Under the pieces are notes generated by a model that saw only the letters and a program-made list of their open reading frames with translations, was not told the origin of the DNA and searched no databases. From Muscardinus avellanarius (Eukaryota; Chordata; Mammalia; Rodentia; Gliridae), in assembly GCA_963383645.1 (NCBI GenBank), contig OY726569.1, positions 32,637,592-32,701,591 on the forward strand: a stretch of 64,000 nt of DNA, read 5' to 3'. How positions within the stretch are numbered: position 1 is the first letter of the stretch; every line of letters starts with the position of its first letter. Shown here piece by piece: positions 1 to 10,812 of the stretch. Position numbers and translations under genes: made by a program.

Positions 1-292
1 CCTGGGCTGCTTGATTCTATTGGGAACTGTGACTCAATTTCAGATCTACTTAATTGATGGAGCTGGTGCTTCTGGAAGACTTCTGCCCTTGGCCTGGATT
101 TAATGCAGGAACTAAAGGATGGACTATTTCACAGTTAGGATCAATTTTTGAAATGAGAAAAAGTAAGAAAGAAAAGGAAAAAATTAAAAAGACCTTTATA
201 TTTAGGGTAAGAATACATTAAAGAAGATCCAAGAAATAACAGTAAGGTGAGAAGAAACTGATGAGAGTACAATTGTTAAGACTAAGGAAAGA

Positions 293-527
293 GCCAGGCG
301 TGGTGGTGCCCGCTCATAATTCCCGCGCTTGGGAGGCTGAGACAGGAGGATCGCACAGGTTCAAAGCCAGCCTCGGCTACTTAGTGAGGCTCTCAGCAAC
401 TTAGTGAGATCCTGTTTCCAAATAAAATATAAAAAAAATAGGAAAATAGGTCTAGGAGTATAGCCCGGAGGTAGAAAGCCTCTAGGTTCCATCCCCAATA
501 CCACCAAAAAAAAAAAAAAAAAAAAAA
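293..527 (+). mobile_element. B1-dID-type dimeric SINE, intermediate (B0) subfamily
   Basis: The left half is 7SL/B1-like (GCGTGGTGG near the start, then GGGAGGCTGAGACAGGAGGATC with a CAGGTTCAAAGCC B-box region) and the right half is ID-like, ending TTCCATCCCCAATACCACC plus a long A-tail. A 15-bp direct repeat AAGACTAAGGAAAGA flanks it at 278-292 and 528-542, which is a target-site duplication from L1-type retroposition. It keeps the full middle segment (GGCTACTTAGTGAGGCTCTC) and carries the diagnostic GGTCTAGGAGTATAGCCCGGAGGTAGAAA, so I place it in the B0 group. Confidence 0.92.
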
Positions 528-702
528 AAGACTAAGGAAAGAAGTAGCTTAATAGCACATAGTCAAATTTAAAGTGAATTTAATATTTAATTTATAATAT
601 AGATTAAAAATGCAATCTATAGTATAAATTGAAAATGGCATAAAGTCAAAACTATTTTACAAAATCCATTGGAAATGTACCACACTGGGCACTGACATTG
701 TT

Positions 703-775
703 CGTATGTTCGTTCGTTCATTCGTTCCTTCCTTCTTTCCTTCTTTCCTTCCTTCCTTCCTCTTTTTCTTTTTCT
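703..775. repeat. TTCG/TTCC pyrimidine microsatellite
   Basis: Runs of TTCG, then TTCC and TTTC units. It directly precedes an ID-like element on the minus strand, so it may have grown from that element's 3' tail. Confidence 0.85.
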
Positions 776-845
776 GTGCTAGGTACTGACCCAAAAGCCT
801 CGTGCCTGGTAGGCAAGTGCCCTATACCTGAGCCACATCCTGTTT
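776..845 (-). mobile_element. ID-like (tRNA-derived) SINE relic
   Basis: The plus strand reads GTGCTAGGTACTGACCC, then CCTGGTAGGCAAGTGCCCTA and TGAGCCACATCC. Its complement carries the ID/tRNA-like internal promoter blocks (GGCTCAG and the B box). It is diverged and no target duplication was found. Confidence 0.65.
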
Positions 846-1425
846 TTCTGTAAAAATTTAACATGTTTCTTTTTCCTTACTCAAATTGGAAAAGGCTCTT
901 CCTCCTGCCTTCCTTTCTCCTTTCCTACCTTCCTTTTTCCCTTTTTCTGAGTACCACAGGGAACAGTTGTATATCATAGAGTGGCCACTGTGAGCGTAAA
1001 CCATAGCATCTTCCACACCAGGCTCATACTCGGTGAACAAGTCGCTCCCACTGTGAGGGACCTAGAGAGCTGATGTCAGGCTCAGGTGCCCCAAGGCATG
1101 TTTGTTTTGGAGCAGAAGTTCAATGACTGGGAAAACACATAGAATCACCTGCTTGCATTTTTATGCTTTCCTTTTTCCTTTTGCAAAACTAAAGCTTTAG
1201 ATGTTCAGTGCTATATGACATAACACAGAAACCAGGAAGAGTAAGCACAGAGAAAAGGTATTTTATTGTCCATTTAGAGATTTATAAATGACACCTGAGT
1301 GAAATCTGTAGATTTTTTGGGGGATCATAAGCCAAACTTCAGAGCTAACTGAGAAGAAGATTTGGATCCAGTAGAGAAAGAGAGAATTATGTTTCTTTAT
1401 TTGCTTATTGATTGTTTGTTTGACT
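846..1425. other. Unassigned AT-rich interval
   Basis: Only short shadow reading frames are present. A pyrimidine-rich patch (900-945) may be simple-sequence drift. No known repeat or exon was recognised. Confidence 0.5.
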
Positions 1426-1431
1426 GATTGA

Positions 1432-1625
1432 TTAGTATTGGGAATTGAACACAAGAGATCTACCTCTGAGCTACATGCCTAGCCCTATTTTATTTTTTAT
1501 TTTGAAACAGGGTCTCCCTAGGTTACTGAGAGTCTCACTAAATTTCTGAGGCTATCCTTAAATCTGTGATCTTTCCATCGCAATGTCCCAGGTACTGAGA
1601 TTACAGATATCCATCATCATACTTA
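1432..1625 (-). mobile_element. Old dimeric SINE
   Basis: Complement of the B1-dID dimer: TACCTCTGAGCTACATGCC, GAAACAGGGTCTC, CTGAGGCTATCC and GAGATTACAGATATCC occur in the expected order. Substitutions are many, so this is an older copy. Confidence 0.75.
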
Positions 1626-1802
1626 ATTAGAAAGTGGCAAATTGATGAAGATCTTCAAAAGCAGGACTTCTCAAAAATCTGTTGTACATTAAAAAATTAG
1701 AAAAGTTAGATAAAAATTCAAATTCTGGGCCTCATCCTAAGAATTCTAATTCAGCAAGAGATCAGAGAAGAGAATTTTACGTAAGCAAAAGGCTCTGAAG
1801 AA

Positions 1803-2022
1803 AGCCAGGTGTGGTGGCGCACGCTTGTAATCCCAGCATTCGGGAGTCTGAGACTGGAGGATTGTGATTCACAGACAGCCTCAGCTACTTAGTGAGGCCC
1901 TCCACAACATAGTGAGACCCTGTTTCAAAATAAGAAATAAAAAAAAGGGCAGGGGGTGTAGCTCAGAGGTTAAATGCCCCTGGGTTCCAACCCCAGACCC
2001 GCCCCCCCCCCCAAAAAAAAAA
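1803..2022 (+). mobile_element. B1-dID-type SINE, subfamily C
   Basis: Starts at AGCCAGGTGTGGTGGCGCACGC. It has ATTCACAGACAGCCTCAGC in the B-box region, then GGGCAGGGGGTGTAGCTCAGAGGTTAAATGCCC split by small changes, and ends CCCCAGACCCGC with a C-rich then A-rich tail. The CCCAGACC(C/T)GC ending is shared with copies at 25725 and 40736 and marks subfamily C. Confidence 0.88.
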
Positions 2023-3070
2023 GTGCTGAGGATGCTGTTACCCTCAGATTACCTGTTGAAGTATCAGGTCCTGGAAGGAAGACAAAGATCATGAGTTAGG
2101 ATTAGCTTTGATAATGAAAAGGGTGAGTTTTCTCTTGAGGTGTAAAGTTAGAGTTAATATAGAACAGTCTTAATCTGAAGAATGGGATAAAATGAAAGAT
2201 GATCTTCCAGGAGGCAAGGAAGAGGAGGGAGAGCAAGGGAATTGCTTCAAAAATATGAGAATGTTCAAAATAGGTCTGAATGGCAAGATTCTGAATTTCT
2301 TTGCCTCTACTTCTTCTCTAGAAGAAATCTCAGTCAACAGGCCATCTCTGAAAAACAAGAGGCACCCCTTCCCATAACAGTTATTACCACAGCTGTTTTC
2401 CTCTGGGGATAGGAATATGCCATCTGAAGATCATGTTTTTATTGTAAGGAAAATAGTCTCAACTATAATTTTCTTTCTTCCTAACCTCCATTTCAGCCCT
2501 AAGAGTTATTTTCATAGGGAGTGAACAATAAGTTAAAGATAAAATTGCAAAACAACAGTGATTAGCCAGTTTAAATTTAGGCAGTATAAATTTTTAGAAA
2601 ACTGGGTCTGTAAGATTCTAAGACTGTCCTATTTCAGGAAGCAAATAAATTTGTAATGTGGAGAGCAATGCTTTCTCTCTAACTTCTGTTTTACTACTTT
2701 TTTTCATTCTGTTACATGTTTCATTTCTATTGTGTATTTTTGTTTTTAGTTTCCTTGTCTAGTCATTCTTTGACTTGCATAGTGGTTCTTATTGATGTCA
2801 CCTGTGAATGTTGGGGAACTGATTTTGTAGCATATATCATATCTGTCTTGAACACAGATAAAGAGATGCAGACAAGCTTTTGGAGGACAGTTAGGATAAA
2901 GAGATTGCAATCCATTGTACCTTGAGCTGAGATATGATAGGTGGCAGCTCTTAGATCTGAGGCTGAAGAATGAGCTGAATTTCAAGTACAAAGCTAACAT
3001 TTCAATAAATGTTTATATTTATTGTGAGTCAGGCTACTGTAATACCAAGAGAGTATCCTTGTGTATAGAA
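2023..3070. other. Unassigned interval
   Basis: AT-rich, with short unrelated frames on both strands and no splice-plus-ORF combination that I would defend. No repeat family was recognised. Confidence 0.5.
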
Positions 3071-3074
3071 AATG

Positions 3075-3352
3075 TGATGGTTAATTTCACATGTCAGCTT
3101 GGCTAGGCAGTGGCTAGTCAACTAGTGGTCAAACACCAGTAGAAAATGTTGCAATGAAGGAATTTGGGGGGGAATATTATTAACATTTAAAGCAGTAGAA
3201 TTTGAGTAAAGCAGAGTCCCCCCCTATACTGTGAGTGAGATCAAACAATTGAAGGCCTTAACAGAATATACCAAGGTCCCCTGAAGAAAAAGAAATTCTG
3301 CTTCCAGATTGCCTTAGGCTCAAGGATGTGACATTAGCTCCTGCTGAAATTG
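3075..3352 (+). mobile_element. ERV-L LTR relic (MLT2-like), 3'-incomplete
   Basis: It begins GTGATGGTTAATTTCACATG and continues CAGCTTGGCTAGGCAGTGG, GGTCAAACACCAGT, ATTTAAAGCAGTAGA and GAGTAAAGCAGAG, in the order I know for MLT2-type ERV-L LTRs. The copy stops before the usual 3' end, near an A-run at 3356-3366. A non-coding, ancient endogenous retroviral fragment. Confidence 0.7.
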
Positions 3353-3931
3353 CTAAAAAAAAAAAGTCCTCTCCTCTATAAAGATATGAGAACCCTAATA
3401 TAGAAGGCAATTGGTGGAACATGGTTCCACCTAATCGTTCAGTAGCTTTAACCTGTTTGGAATGAAGGAAACTGTCAAGATTCAGATGAAAGGTACTGAC
3501 TTTCTACCCAGGAAAATGGGTATACATGCACTATATATATTATATTGCAATATATTATATTGCATATTAAGGAGATGAGGTACTCAGGGATTAGAAGCCT
3601 TATTCTGGGTACAAAAGGATTTGTTTTTAAATAAAATGAAACCCTCTTGGTGGGAAGTCTCAACTGCTACTCAAACTATCGGTATGAATTGAAGGCTCAA
3701 AATGTAGAAGACAGACAAGAATATTATTTATGCTTCAAGGCTTCTGAAAGGCCAAAGAACTGCTTCTGATGATAGGATTTTTAAGAATTCTAAAACTGCA
3801 AAATTTGCACATAGCTAAAGGCAGTTTGCTTGCCAGCATAGGGTATGCAGCCTGAAAGGTAATGGCAAATAGGGCTCCCACATGAAAGTAGAACTGGCTT
3901 AGTGATTTTACCAAACACACCCTAAAACCCA
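3353..3931. other. Unassigned interval
   Basis: AT-rich DNA with a short ATATTATATTGC repeat at about 3535-3565. No gene or repeat assignment. Confidence 0.45.
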
Positions 3932-4040
3932 ATTACTATGGTGCAGTGCAGTCATACATCTTAGTGGGGTGCAAGATGATAGAGGCATCCATGCACACAT
4001 CACTCAGTTATCCCTTCCCCAATTCCCTAATCCTTGATTT
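3932..4040 (-). mobile_element. L1 3' end fragment
   Basis: Plus strand: GGTGCAGTGCAGTCATACATC, TTAGTGGGGTGCAAG, CATGCACACATCACTCAGTTA and a C-rich stretch. This matches the complement of the L1 3' UTR seen cleanly at 42649-42785. Confidence 0.6.
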
Positions 4041-4137
4041 TTATTATTGTATGGAGAATTTGTTCTTTGTAGATGATTTTATAGTGATGTTTTTTGAAGT
4101 AAATAAATTTTCCTTTCTTCTTTTGTTTCTTTTCTTC

Positions 4138-4347
4138 TTTTTTTCTTCTGTAGTACTGGGGACTGGACCCAAGGACATTCTACCTCTGAGCTATATCTCC
4201 ATCCCTTTTTATTTTTTTGTTTTGAAATAGTATTTCACTAGGCTGCTGCGAGTCTCACTATGTTGCTGAGGCTGGTTTGAACCAGTGATCCTCCTGTCTC
4301 AGCATCCCAAGTTCTGGGATTACAGACATGCACCACCACTCCCGGCC
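4138..4347 (-). mobile_element. Dimeric SINE, type A
   Basis: T-tail, then TAGTACTGGGGACTGGACCC, TACCTCTGAGCTATATC, GAAATAGTATTTCACTAGGC, CTGAGGCTGG, GATCCTCCTGTCTCAGC, and ends in CACCACTCCCGGCC. Complement of a full-length B1-dID dimer, moderately diverged. Confidence 0.85.
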
Positions 4348-4870
4348 TAGAGAGTTAATTTTCAAAGTGCGTCTTTCTTAAGTATTGATCTGTGTCCCAT
4401 AAACATGAACAAAAATTGACTGTTGGGAATTAGTAAAAAGAGGACTCAGATTCTGTAAAAGTTTTTTTAAAAATTAAAAAAAACTTTAAAGTCAGGCAAT
4501 GCAAAATATCTAGGATGATATGCACTGAATCCAAATGATCAGACACCATCAGTTAAGTTGGTTTGTTAGATTAATTCATTTTGGAATATATTAAAATATT
4601 TTTATCTTGTCATCCCTAAACATATATTTAAAACTTTCCATTAAATCGTTATAATGCAATTTCATGGTGTACTGGTACCAAAAATATCTATATCTTTGTA
4701 TGCCAAGAATTATAAACGGTGAAAGGGAGAATACTTTTATAGCATGTGCATATGTTTTTGCACTCAATTCAATACTAGGCAAGATTTGGGTGTATATACT
4801 GGTGAAACTCAAATAATAAGGTAATGTTTTGTTGGGGACTGGAAAATAACAAATTTTATCTACAACATAG
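4348..4870. other. Unassigned interval
   Basis: AT-rich sequence; a 73-aa minus-strand frame here has no recognisable domain. Nothing else seen. Confidence 0.45.
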
Positions 4871-4930
4871 TAAGATATCTAATTTTGCTCATTCACTTGA
4901 TTGGGCTACAGGTAAAAAAATATCCTGGGT

Positions 4931-5085
4931 ATTAGCCAGGCATGGTAGCACACACCTGTAATTCCCATATTTGGGAAGCTGAGACAGGAGGATCATCAGG
5001 TTAGAAACCAGATTCCACAACTTAGGTATATTCTCAGCAACTTACTTAGCCCCTGTTTCAAAACAAGTTCTGGGAAATAAAAAAA
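4931..5085 (+). mobile_element. Partial dimeric SINE inside an LTR
   Basis: AGCCAGGCATGGTAGCACAC, GGGAAGCTGAGACAGGAGG and CCCCTGTTTCAAAAC are recognisable. The ID-like right half is replaced by an A/G-rich tail, and the element runs directly into the GA tract. Confidence 0.75.
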
Positions 5086-5089
5086 TAGG

Positions 5090-5106
5090 TAGGAAGGAAG
5101 GAAGGA

Positions 5107-5182
<76 letters not shown>

Positions 5183-5205
5183 AAGAAAAAAAGAAAGAAG
5201 GAAAA
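5090..5205. repeat. GGAA / GA purine microsatellite
   Basis: GGAA units, then AAAG units, then an uninterrupted (GA)n of about 50 bases, then AAAG again. It corresponds in position to the polypurine tract of L1 3' UTRs, since L1 3' sequence continues directly after it. Confidence 0.9.
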
Positions 5206-5320
5206 TTGGGTAAGGGCTGAGTGATATGTGCGTGTATGGCTCTACCATCTTTTACTCCATTAAGATGTATGACTACAATGCACCAATTTAAAAAATTTAA
5301 AAAAAAAAAGAAGGAACGGA
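5206..5320 (+). mobile_element. L1 3' UTR terminal fragment
   Basis: GGGTAAGGGCTGAGTGATATG, CTCTACCATCTTTTACTCC, ATTAAGATGTATGACTACAATGCACC and an A-rich tail: the same 3' end as in the L1 copies at 7480, 14755, 28580 and 55690. Confidence 0.85.
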
Positions 5321-5597
5321 AGAGAGAAGGAGTATTCTGGGTGTTTTTGTGAGGATAAAATTGACAATTAGTTTATTGTTGAATAAAGCAGATTGCTCTC
5401 TCTAATGCAGGTGAGCCTCTTCCAATCAGTTGACAACGTGACTTGAATGGGACTATCTACTCTTCCTGGGTTTCAGCCCTGCTGGAGTTCAGACTACAAC
5501 TACACCACTGGCTTTTCTAGACTTCCAACATGCTGACTCATTCTACAGGTCTCAAGTCTTGCCAGCCTCTTTAACTGTCTGAACCAATTTCTTACAC

Positions 5598-5601
<4 letters not shown>

Positions 5602-5647
<46 letters not shown>

Positions 5648-5662
5648 CATATATATATATGT
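5602..5662. repeat. (AT)n microsatellite
   Basis: About 40 bases of pure AT dinucleotides followed by ATACATAC and more AT. Confidence 0.95.
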
Positions 5663-5705
5663 ATTTATGCTACTATTTTTCTCTGGAGAACCCTGACTAA
5701 CATAC

Positions 5706-6014
5706 ATAGTATTAAAAATACTTTCAGTGCTTATTTTAGATTCTTGGATTCGTTTATGATTTTTATGATAGTGTTATTGGAAGCTTTATATTCTTGAATA
5801 AATTTCATATTTATAACTTGGTTTTTCAAATGTTCTGAAATTATTTTTAAAGCCACAATTATTTGGAAAAACAAAATATTTTAAAAGAATATAGTGAGAT
5901 CGATCTGGTTTCAGAAAAATTCATGTTGTATTACATTATCAAGGTTATTCAGTTGATGTCATCTACACTAACAAAAGCATTGCAAAATAAAACATTATGC
6001 TAACAATTATTCTA
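5706..6014. other. Unassigned interval
   Basis: AT-rich; no repeat or coding signal recognised. Confidence 0.4.
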
Positions 6015-6032
6015 CAAAATTACTAGAATTTA

Positions 6033-6232
6033 TTTATTTATTTTTTTGGTGGTACTGGGGTTCCTGGAAGCCCTTCTACCTCCGGGCTACACTCCCAGAC
6101 CTAGTTTTGCATTTTTATTTGGAAACAGGGTCTCCTAAGCCAGCACGCGCGGCTGGCTTCGAACCTGCGCGATCCTCCTGTCTCCGCCTCCCAAGCGCGG
6201 GGATTACAAGCGTGCGCCACCACGTCCGGCCC
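6033..6232 (-). mobile_element. Young dimeric SINE, deleted (B1) subfamily
   Basis: Complement of the young subfamily: GGTTCCTGGAAGCCCTTCTA replaces the older GGGTTCCATCCC end, and GGGTCTCCTAAGCCAGC marks the internal deletion. The exact 18-bp target duplication CAAAATTACTAGAATTTA lies at 6015-6032 and 6233-6250. Many intact CpGs (CACGCGCGGC, CAAGCGCGGGG) also argue for recent insertion. Confidence 0.95.
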
Positions 6233-6250
6233 CAAAATTACTAGAATTTA

Positions 6251-6950
6251 AAGACGAGAAAATACGACAAGAAAGTTAAAGACAAGTTATTTAGGTTGCG
6301 ATAATTTTATGGCAACACAATTTACTCAAATCTCAATGTGTTTATGCAATGAAATTTTGAAAAGAGTTTTACAATTTCTGCCAAGTTACTACATCATGAA
6401 ACAAAACGAAGTGTGAATAAAAATAGGCTTTTACATTCTTTCAGAATAAATGAAACAGCTTAATGGTATCAAAAATTTATGCAAAATACAATTTGAATCT
6501 GATGCTGAAAATGCACTTATTAAATGACATTCTATTATATTGTAACAATTATATTAGATTAGCAGGAAGCTATGAAAATACAATTAGTACATTGTCTGAA
6601 AGTAAAGCAAAGAAAAGAATGTAAGAATATGCATACAAGTTACTTGATAATTAGTTTATAAGCTGACATATGTGAAATCTTTGCAGTTTAACTGGACAAG
6701 TGAAAAATATCCCAGAGATCCCCATTTGTTTGCTTTTATACTGTTTGTGAATCTTTACTTTACAAATCATCCTCTATCACAAACAGAAAAGTACAACTGT
6801 TTTAAAATTTTATATGAAATTTAACAAGATTAATTGTAAGTTATCCAATTTTTTATGTAACATAACTGGATATTTAATTATTGAGATTAAAATTTAAGGA
6901 TCCATGTATTTACACTCTTTCAAAATGAACACAGGTCTTTAAGCTAATCC
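6251..6950. other. Unassigned AT-rich interval
   Basis: No reading frame over 60 codons and no repeat family recognised. Confidence 0.5.
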
Positions 6951-6954
6951 ACTT

Positions 6955-7115
6955 GTAAATATTATCTCATTTAATATCCTATGAGGTAGATACTATGATT
7001 TATATTTCTAATTTTTATCTCATGAGAAAAGTTTAAGAGGTCAAGGTGAAATAGCAATTAAACCAGGCAGACAAAACTAGTTTTCAGTCTTTTAGACTTC
7101 AAACCTTTTGCTGTC
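6955..7115 (-). mobile_element. MIR relic
   Basis: ATTATCTCATTTAATATCC, TATGAGGTAGATACTATG, ATCTCATGAGAAAAGTTTAAG and AGGTCAAGGTGA follow the complement of the MIR consensus 3' half. An ancient tRNA-derived SINE, heavily diverged. Confidence 0.65.
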
Positions 7116-7214
7116 ATCCGCTATTATATTATGACTTTTAAGAATTCAACTTTGATCATCTATAGTTTTTCCTTCTTCATGTAGAGCCTCTCCTATGACC
7201 CATTTTCTCCCTAT

Positions 7215-7492
7215 CTTCTGAATATTACGGAGAACATCCAATAAGAGGATCTAACTGAGGGGCCTGAGAGGGAGGAAGAGGGAAGTTCCCTAATGTACAT
7301 GATTTACATTCATAAAGATATCAAAGTCAATTACTAAGCCAAACATGAGAAGGAGGGAGGGAGGAGGGATTGGGATGGGAACTGGATAAGGGCTAATTGA
7401 GTGATGTGTGCATGTTTGTCTCTACCATCTTGTACTCCATTAAGATGTACGACTACAATGCACCAATAAAATTTTTTAAAAATAAATAAAAG
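7215..7492 (+). mobile_element. L1 3' UTR fragment
   Basis: AACTGAGGGGCCTGAGAGGG, TCAAAGTCAATTACTAAGCC, the polypurine block GAGAAGGAGGGAGGGAGG, then ATTAAGATGTACGACTACAATGC and CACCAATAAAA. A 5'-truncated L1 copy of which only the 3' UTR remains. Confidence 0.85.
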
Positions 7493-7854
7493 TTAAATAT
7501 ATGGTAAAAAAAGAATTCAACCTTGAAAAAATAATTTTTTCTCTTCTTTTATGTTTGGGGATGGATCAATCAGGTGCAATATGTCATGAAATGGCAAGGC
7601 ATGCCGTTCAAAACTATTACATTTAGAAACTATTTTTCTATGTGAATTAGGACTTTCCTATAAATGTCAACCAAAATAAAAGATAGAAATTATTGAATAT
7701 TGAGGTTTATGCTACCATAACTCATCCATAAAGGTAATTTAAAAATTCATTGAAACATTATGCTTTTTATTAAGTAACTATTTTAAATTCAAACTTAGTA
7801 TGGTTATACTAAACACTTTCAACTCCATCTTGAGTTCAATTTAAAACTTCATTC
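7493..7854. other. Unassigned interval
   Basis: AT-rich; nothing recognised. Confidence 0.4.
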
Positions 7855-7869
7855 AAAAAGTCACAGATA

Positions 7870-8043
7870 GCCTGGCGTGGTGGCCCACGCTTGTAATCCC
7901 CGCACTTGGGAGGCGGAGACAGGAGGATCGCGCAGGTTCGAAGCCAGCGGTGCTGGCTTAAGAGACCCTGTTTCAAAAATATAAAATAGGTCTGGGAGTA
8001 TAGCCCAGAGGTAGAAGGGCTTCCAGGAACCCCAGTACCACAA
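7870..8043 (+). mobile_element. Young dimeric SINE, deleted (B1) subfamily
   Basis: CGTGGTGGCCCACGCTTG, GGTTCGAAGCCAGCGG, then TGGCTTAAGAGACCCTG (internal deletion), GGTCTGGGAGTATAGCCC and GGGCTTCCAGGAACCCCAG. The target duplication AAAAAGTCACAGATA is exact at 7855-7869 and 8044-8058. Confidence 0.95.
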
Positions 8044-8315
8044 AAAAAGTCACAGATATTGTACAAAGCAAACATTTAGTTAGGACAAGTTATGTATTAT
8101 CTTATTTTCATGACAAAACTGGCATACAATCAAGAACCACTTTAAATTCCCATCTTCAGGCTAAATACTAAATTCTTATCAATGAATCATATCATTTACA
8201 GAATTCTTTGTCTCAGTATGTTAAAAACACTTCATCACATTATTAATAGAAAGAAGTAAAATTTATGGAAATCACTAGTATTTTCAAGAAAAAGTGAACT
8301 TTAATAAGAATATAT

Positions 8316-8457
8316 GAGCTGGGCATGGTGGTAAATGCCTGTAATCCCAGTACTTTGGAGGCTGAGACAGGAGGATCATATTTAAAATCAGTCTCAACAG
8401 CTTGGTAAAATAAATGAGGGAGGTACAACTCAGATAAAGAATACCTTTGACTCCCCT

Positions 8458-8460
<3 letters not shown>
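8316..8460 (+). mobile_element. Old dimeric SINE with degenerate right half
   Basis: GAGCTGGGCATGGTGG, CCTGTAATCCCAGTACTT and GAGGCTGAGACAGGAGG mark the left half. The right half is diverged (GGGAGGTACAACTCAGATAA, GACTCCCCTGG) and passes straight into a (GT)n tract. Confidence 0.8.

Positions 8461-8503
<43 letters not shown>
8459..8503. repeat. (GT)n microsatellite
   Basis: An uninterrupted GT run of about 44 bases at the 3' tail position of the preceding SINE. Confidence 0.97.
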
Positions 8504-8505
<2 letters not shown>

Positions 8506-9469
8506 AATTTTTCATTAGTCAGTGATTTAGTAGCTACCTAAAATATTTTTCTTTTTTTGATTTTTACTTATTTTAATTTATTTCTAGCTTTACATATTAC
8601 AGTTCAGTTTTGATGGAATTATAGTGGTAGATAAAATTTTTAAACATTTTGCTTATTTGATAGATTATGTTCATGAAATTTTCTTTACTTGTGTCACTAC
8701 TTACTATAGAATCGAATTAATCTCTACTTCAAAAAGCAGCTTCTTTTCTATAATCTATTCTTTCATAATAGTAGTTTCTGGAATTTATACTTTTTCCTAG
8801 TTTTGAAAGAAATTATTGTCTTTCAATTAGAGCATAAAATATTTAAAAACTCTTAAAAACTGCTATTTTCTCAGTAGCAGGTTATCAAATAAAAGTCTGT
8901 AATTAGTAGTATATATCAAATTCAAACAAAAAAAATAGTGCTTAATTTCTTTCTTATCTTCTTAATGCTACATGGCCAATTTCACTTTCAACTATGTTAG
9001 AATTATCTGTGACCACAGTATGCAGAGCATCAATTTGCAACGGCTTGTAAATATAGGTCTACATGTTGTGGAATTAATATTTTTCATGCACAGCAAATCT
9101 GAACAAACATATTTTCTTCAGTCACGTCAGACCCTGACACTGTCATATTTACATACCCTTCACGACCAAGACTAAGAAATTCGCAGTCGGTAAAAAGATT
9201 GATTTGCTAAATGACAGAAACTGACAAGCACCAGCTTCAGATCATTTTCAAGATTCTAAATTTATGATCTATGGGAAAAATTGTCCTGAAATTTATAAGT
9301 CAGTAGGTACAAAAATACATTTTTAGTGATACCATGCAAGTATATGCATCTCTTCCAAAATTATAAAAATGAGCACATTTGCATCTTTCTCTACTGTCAT
9401 ACCTAATAATTTCGGCAGTTGGTAATACTTACTAGAATTGAAGCATCTATTAATAATAAAAAAGTTTTA
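8504..9469. other. Unassigned interval
   Basis: AT-rich. A 67-aa plus-strand frame (8972-9175) has no domain I recognise and no convincing splice context. Confidence 0.45.
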
Positions 9470-9645
9470 GCCAGGCGTGGTGGCACACACTTGGAATCAC
9501 AGTACTTCGGAGGCTGAGACAGGAGGATCACTGGTTTAAGGCCAGCTTCAGCTACTCAAAATTAATAATAAAAAATAAGGCTGGGGATGTAGCTCAGAGA
9601 TAGAATTCCCCTGGGTTCAATCCTCAGTATCACACAAAAAACAAA
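9470..9645 (+). mobile_element. Dimeric SINE, type A, shortened middle
   Basis: AGCCAGGCGTGGTGGCACAC, GAGGCTGAGACAGGAGGATC, GGCTGGGGATGTAGCTCAGA and GGGTTCAATCCTCAGTATC are seen. The segment between the halves is shorter than usual. Confidence 0.85.
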
Positions 9646-9694
9646 AGAACAAAAATTACTAAAGATATCTACTTTGAAGAGGAAAAATGCAATA

Positions 9695-9800
9695 TAAAAA
9701 GTTACCTCACAGCCAGATACACTTATCAACTGGATCACTTTGGACAAATTTCTTAAACCTGTGTCTGCCATTTTTTTCATCTGCACTATTAGGATTTTAA
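9695..9800 (+). mobile_element. Possible MIR relic
   Basis: CACTTTGGACAAATTTCTTA followed by AACCTGTGTCTGCC and TTTTTCATCTGCACTATT resembles the MIR core (TTGGGCAAGT, TTTCCTCATCTG). Short and diverged. Confidence 0.45.
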
Positions 9801-10204
9801 AAGAAACCTTACATGAGAGTAAAATCTTAAGTCATATAAAATTGCCAGTGCATTCTAACTGGAAGTAGATACTCAGCCAACATCCCATTCATGTACTTAC
9901 TTTAGGTGCTTGGTTTTTTTTTTTCTATTTTCAAAAACTATCTGGAACTGAGATATCCACTATGGTTACCACTAACCAGAGGAGGGCATTTAGCATTTGC
10001 AATGTGCCTATTTGATGTGCTTAAAGTGTGAATCATGTACTAGATTTTTAAGACTTACTAAAATACAAAATATCTCATTTAATAATTATTTATATAGATT
10101 CCATGTTAAAATAGTAATATATATAAACAAAATGGTGTATTAGATATATTATTAAACTGCTTTAACCTGTTTCTTTTTTATTTTTCTTAATGCAATGTAA
10201 TGAT

Positions 10205-10209
10205 GGAAT

Positions 10210-10252
<43 letters not shown>

Positions 10253-10254
10253 TT
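10205..10254. repeat. (TTTA)n microsatellite
   Basis: About eleven TTTA/ATTT units forming the T-rich tail side of the minus-strand SINE that follows. Confidence 0.95.
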
Positions 10255-10456
10255 TTGCGGGTCTGGGGATGGAATCCAGGGGCATTCAACCTCTGAGCTA
10301 CACCCCTGCCCTATTTTTTTTTCTTTATTTTGAAACAGGGTCTCACTAAGTTGCAGAGGGCCCCACTAAGTAGCTGAGGCTGCCTGTGAATCGGGATCCT
10401 CTGGTCTCAGCCTCCCGAATGCTGGGATTCTATGTGTGTGCCACCATGTCCGGCTA
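10255..10456 (-). mobile_element. Dimeric SINE, related to subfamily C
   Basis: GCGGGTCTGGGGATGGAATCC (complement of the CCCAGACCCGC ending), ACCTCTGAGCTACACCCCTG, GAAACAGGGTCTCACTAAG, CTGTGAATCGGGATCCTC and CCACCATGTCCGGC. Full-length. Confidence 0.88.
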
Positions 10457-10618
10457 ATTTTTATGTTTTATATATTACATACGTATTTATGTCTTACATT
10501 CTGTCTCTGTTTAATAGCTCTCATCTAGAAATGAGAAAATTCAAGTAATCCAAAGTATTAATAAATTCTCAATTTATAAAAGAAAAGAATAGGTTTTATT
10601 ATGTTTTCATACTTTACT

Positions 10619-10812
10619 TTTTTTTTAAGGTACCGGAGATGGAACCCAGGGGCATTGTACCTCAGAGCTACACCCCCATTCCTATTTTTAAGCAGAGTCT
10701 TACTTAGTTGTGAAGGGCCTAGCTAAGTAGCTGAGGCTGTTCACATACTGCGATATTCCAGTGTCAGCCTCCCGAATGCTGGGATTACAAGCATGCGCCA
10801 CCAGCCTGGCCT
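10619..10812 (-). mobile_element. Dimeric SINE, type A
   Basis: GTACCGGAGATGGAACCC, CTCAGAGCTACACCCCC, CTTACTTAGTTGTGAAGGG and GCATGCGCCACCAGCCTGG in the order of a minus-strand dimer. Confidence 0.85.

Larger units (their letters stand above)
4875..5705 (+). mobile_element. ERV-L LTR relic (MLT2-like), interrupted
   Basis: The first piece (about 4875-4930, CACTTGATTGGGCTACAGG) and the second (5332-5705, ATTCTGGGTGTTTTTGTGAGG through GTTGACAACG and CTCTGGAGAACCCTGACTAA) are consecutive parts of an MLT2-like LTR. Between them lie a SINE, a GA tract and an L1 3' end. The short near-repeat TATCCTGGGT / TATTCTGGGT at the two edges may be the target duplication of that insertion. An AT microsatellite sits near the LTR 3' end. 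Confidence 0.7.

Noticed and set aside
776..845. A functional tRNA gene
   Set aside because: It resembles a tRNA-derived ID SINE; a full cloverleaf cannot be formed from the visible arms.
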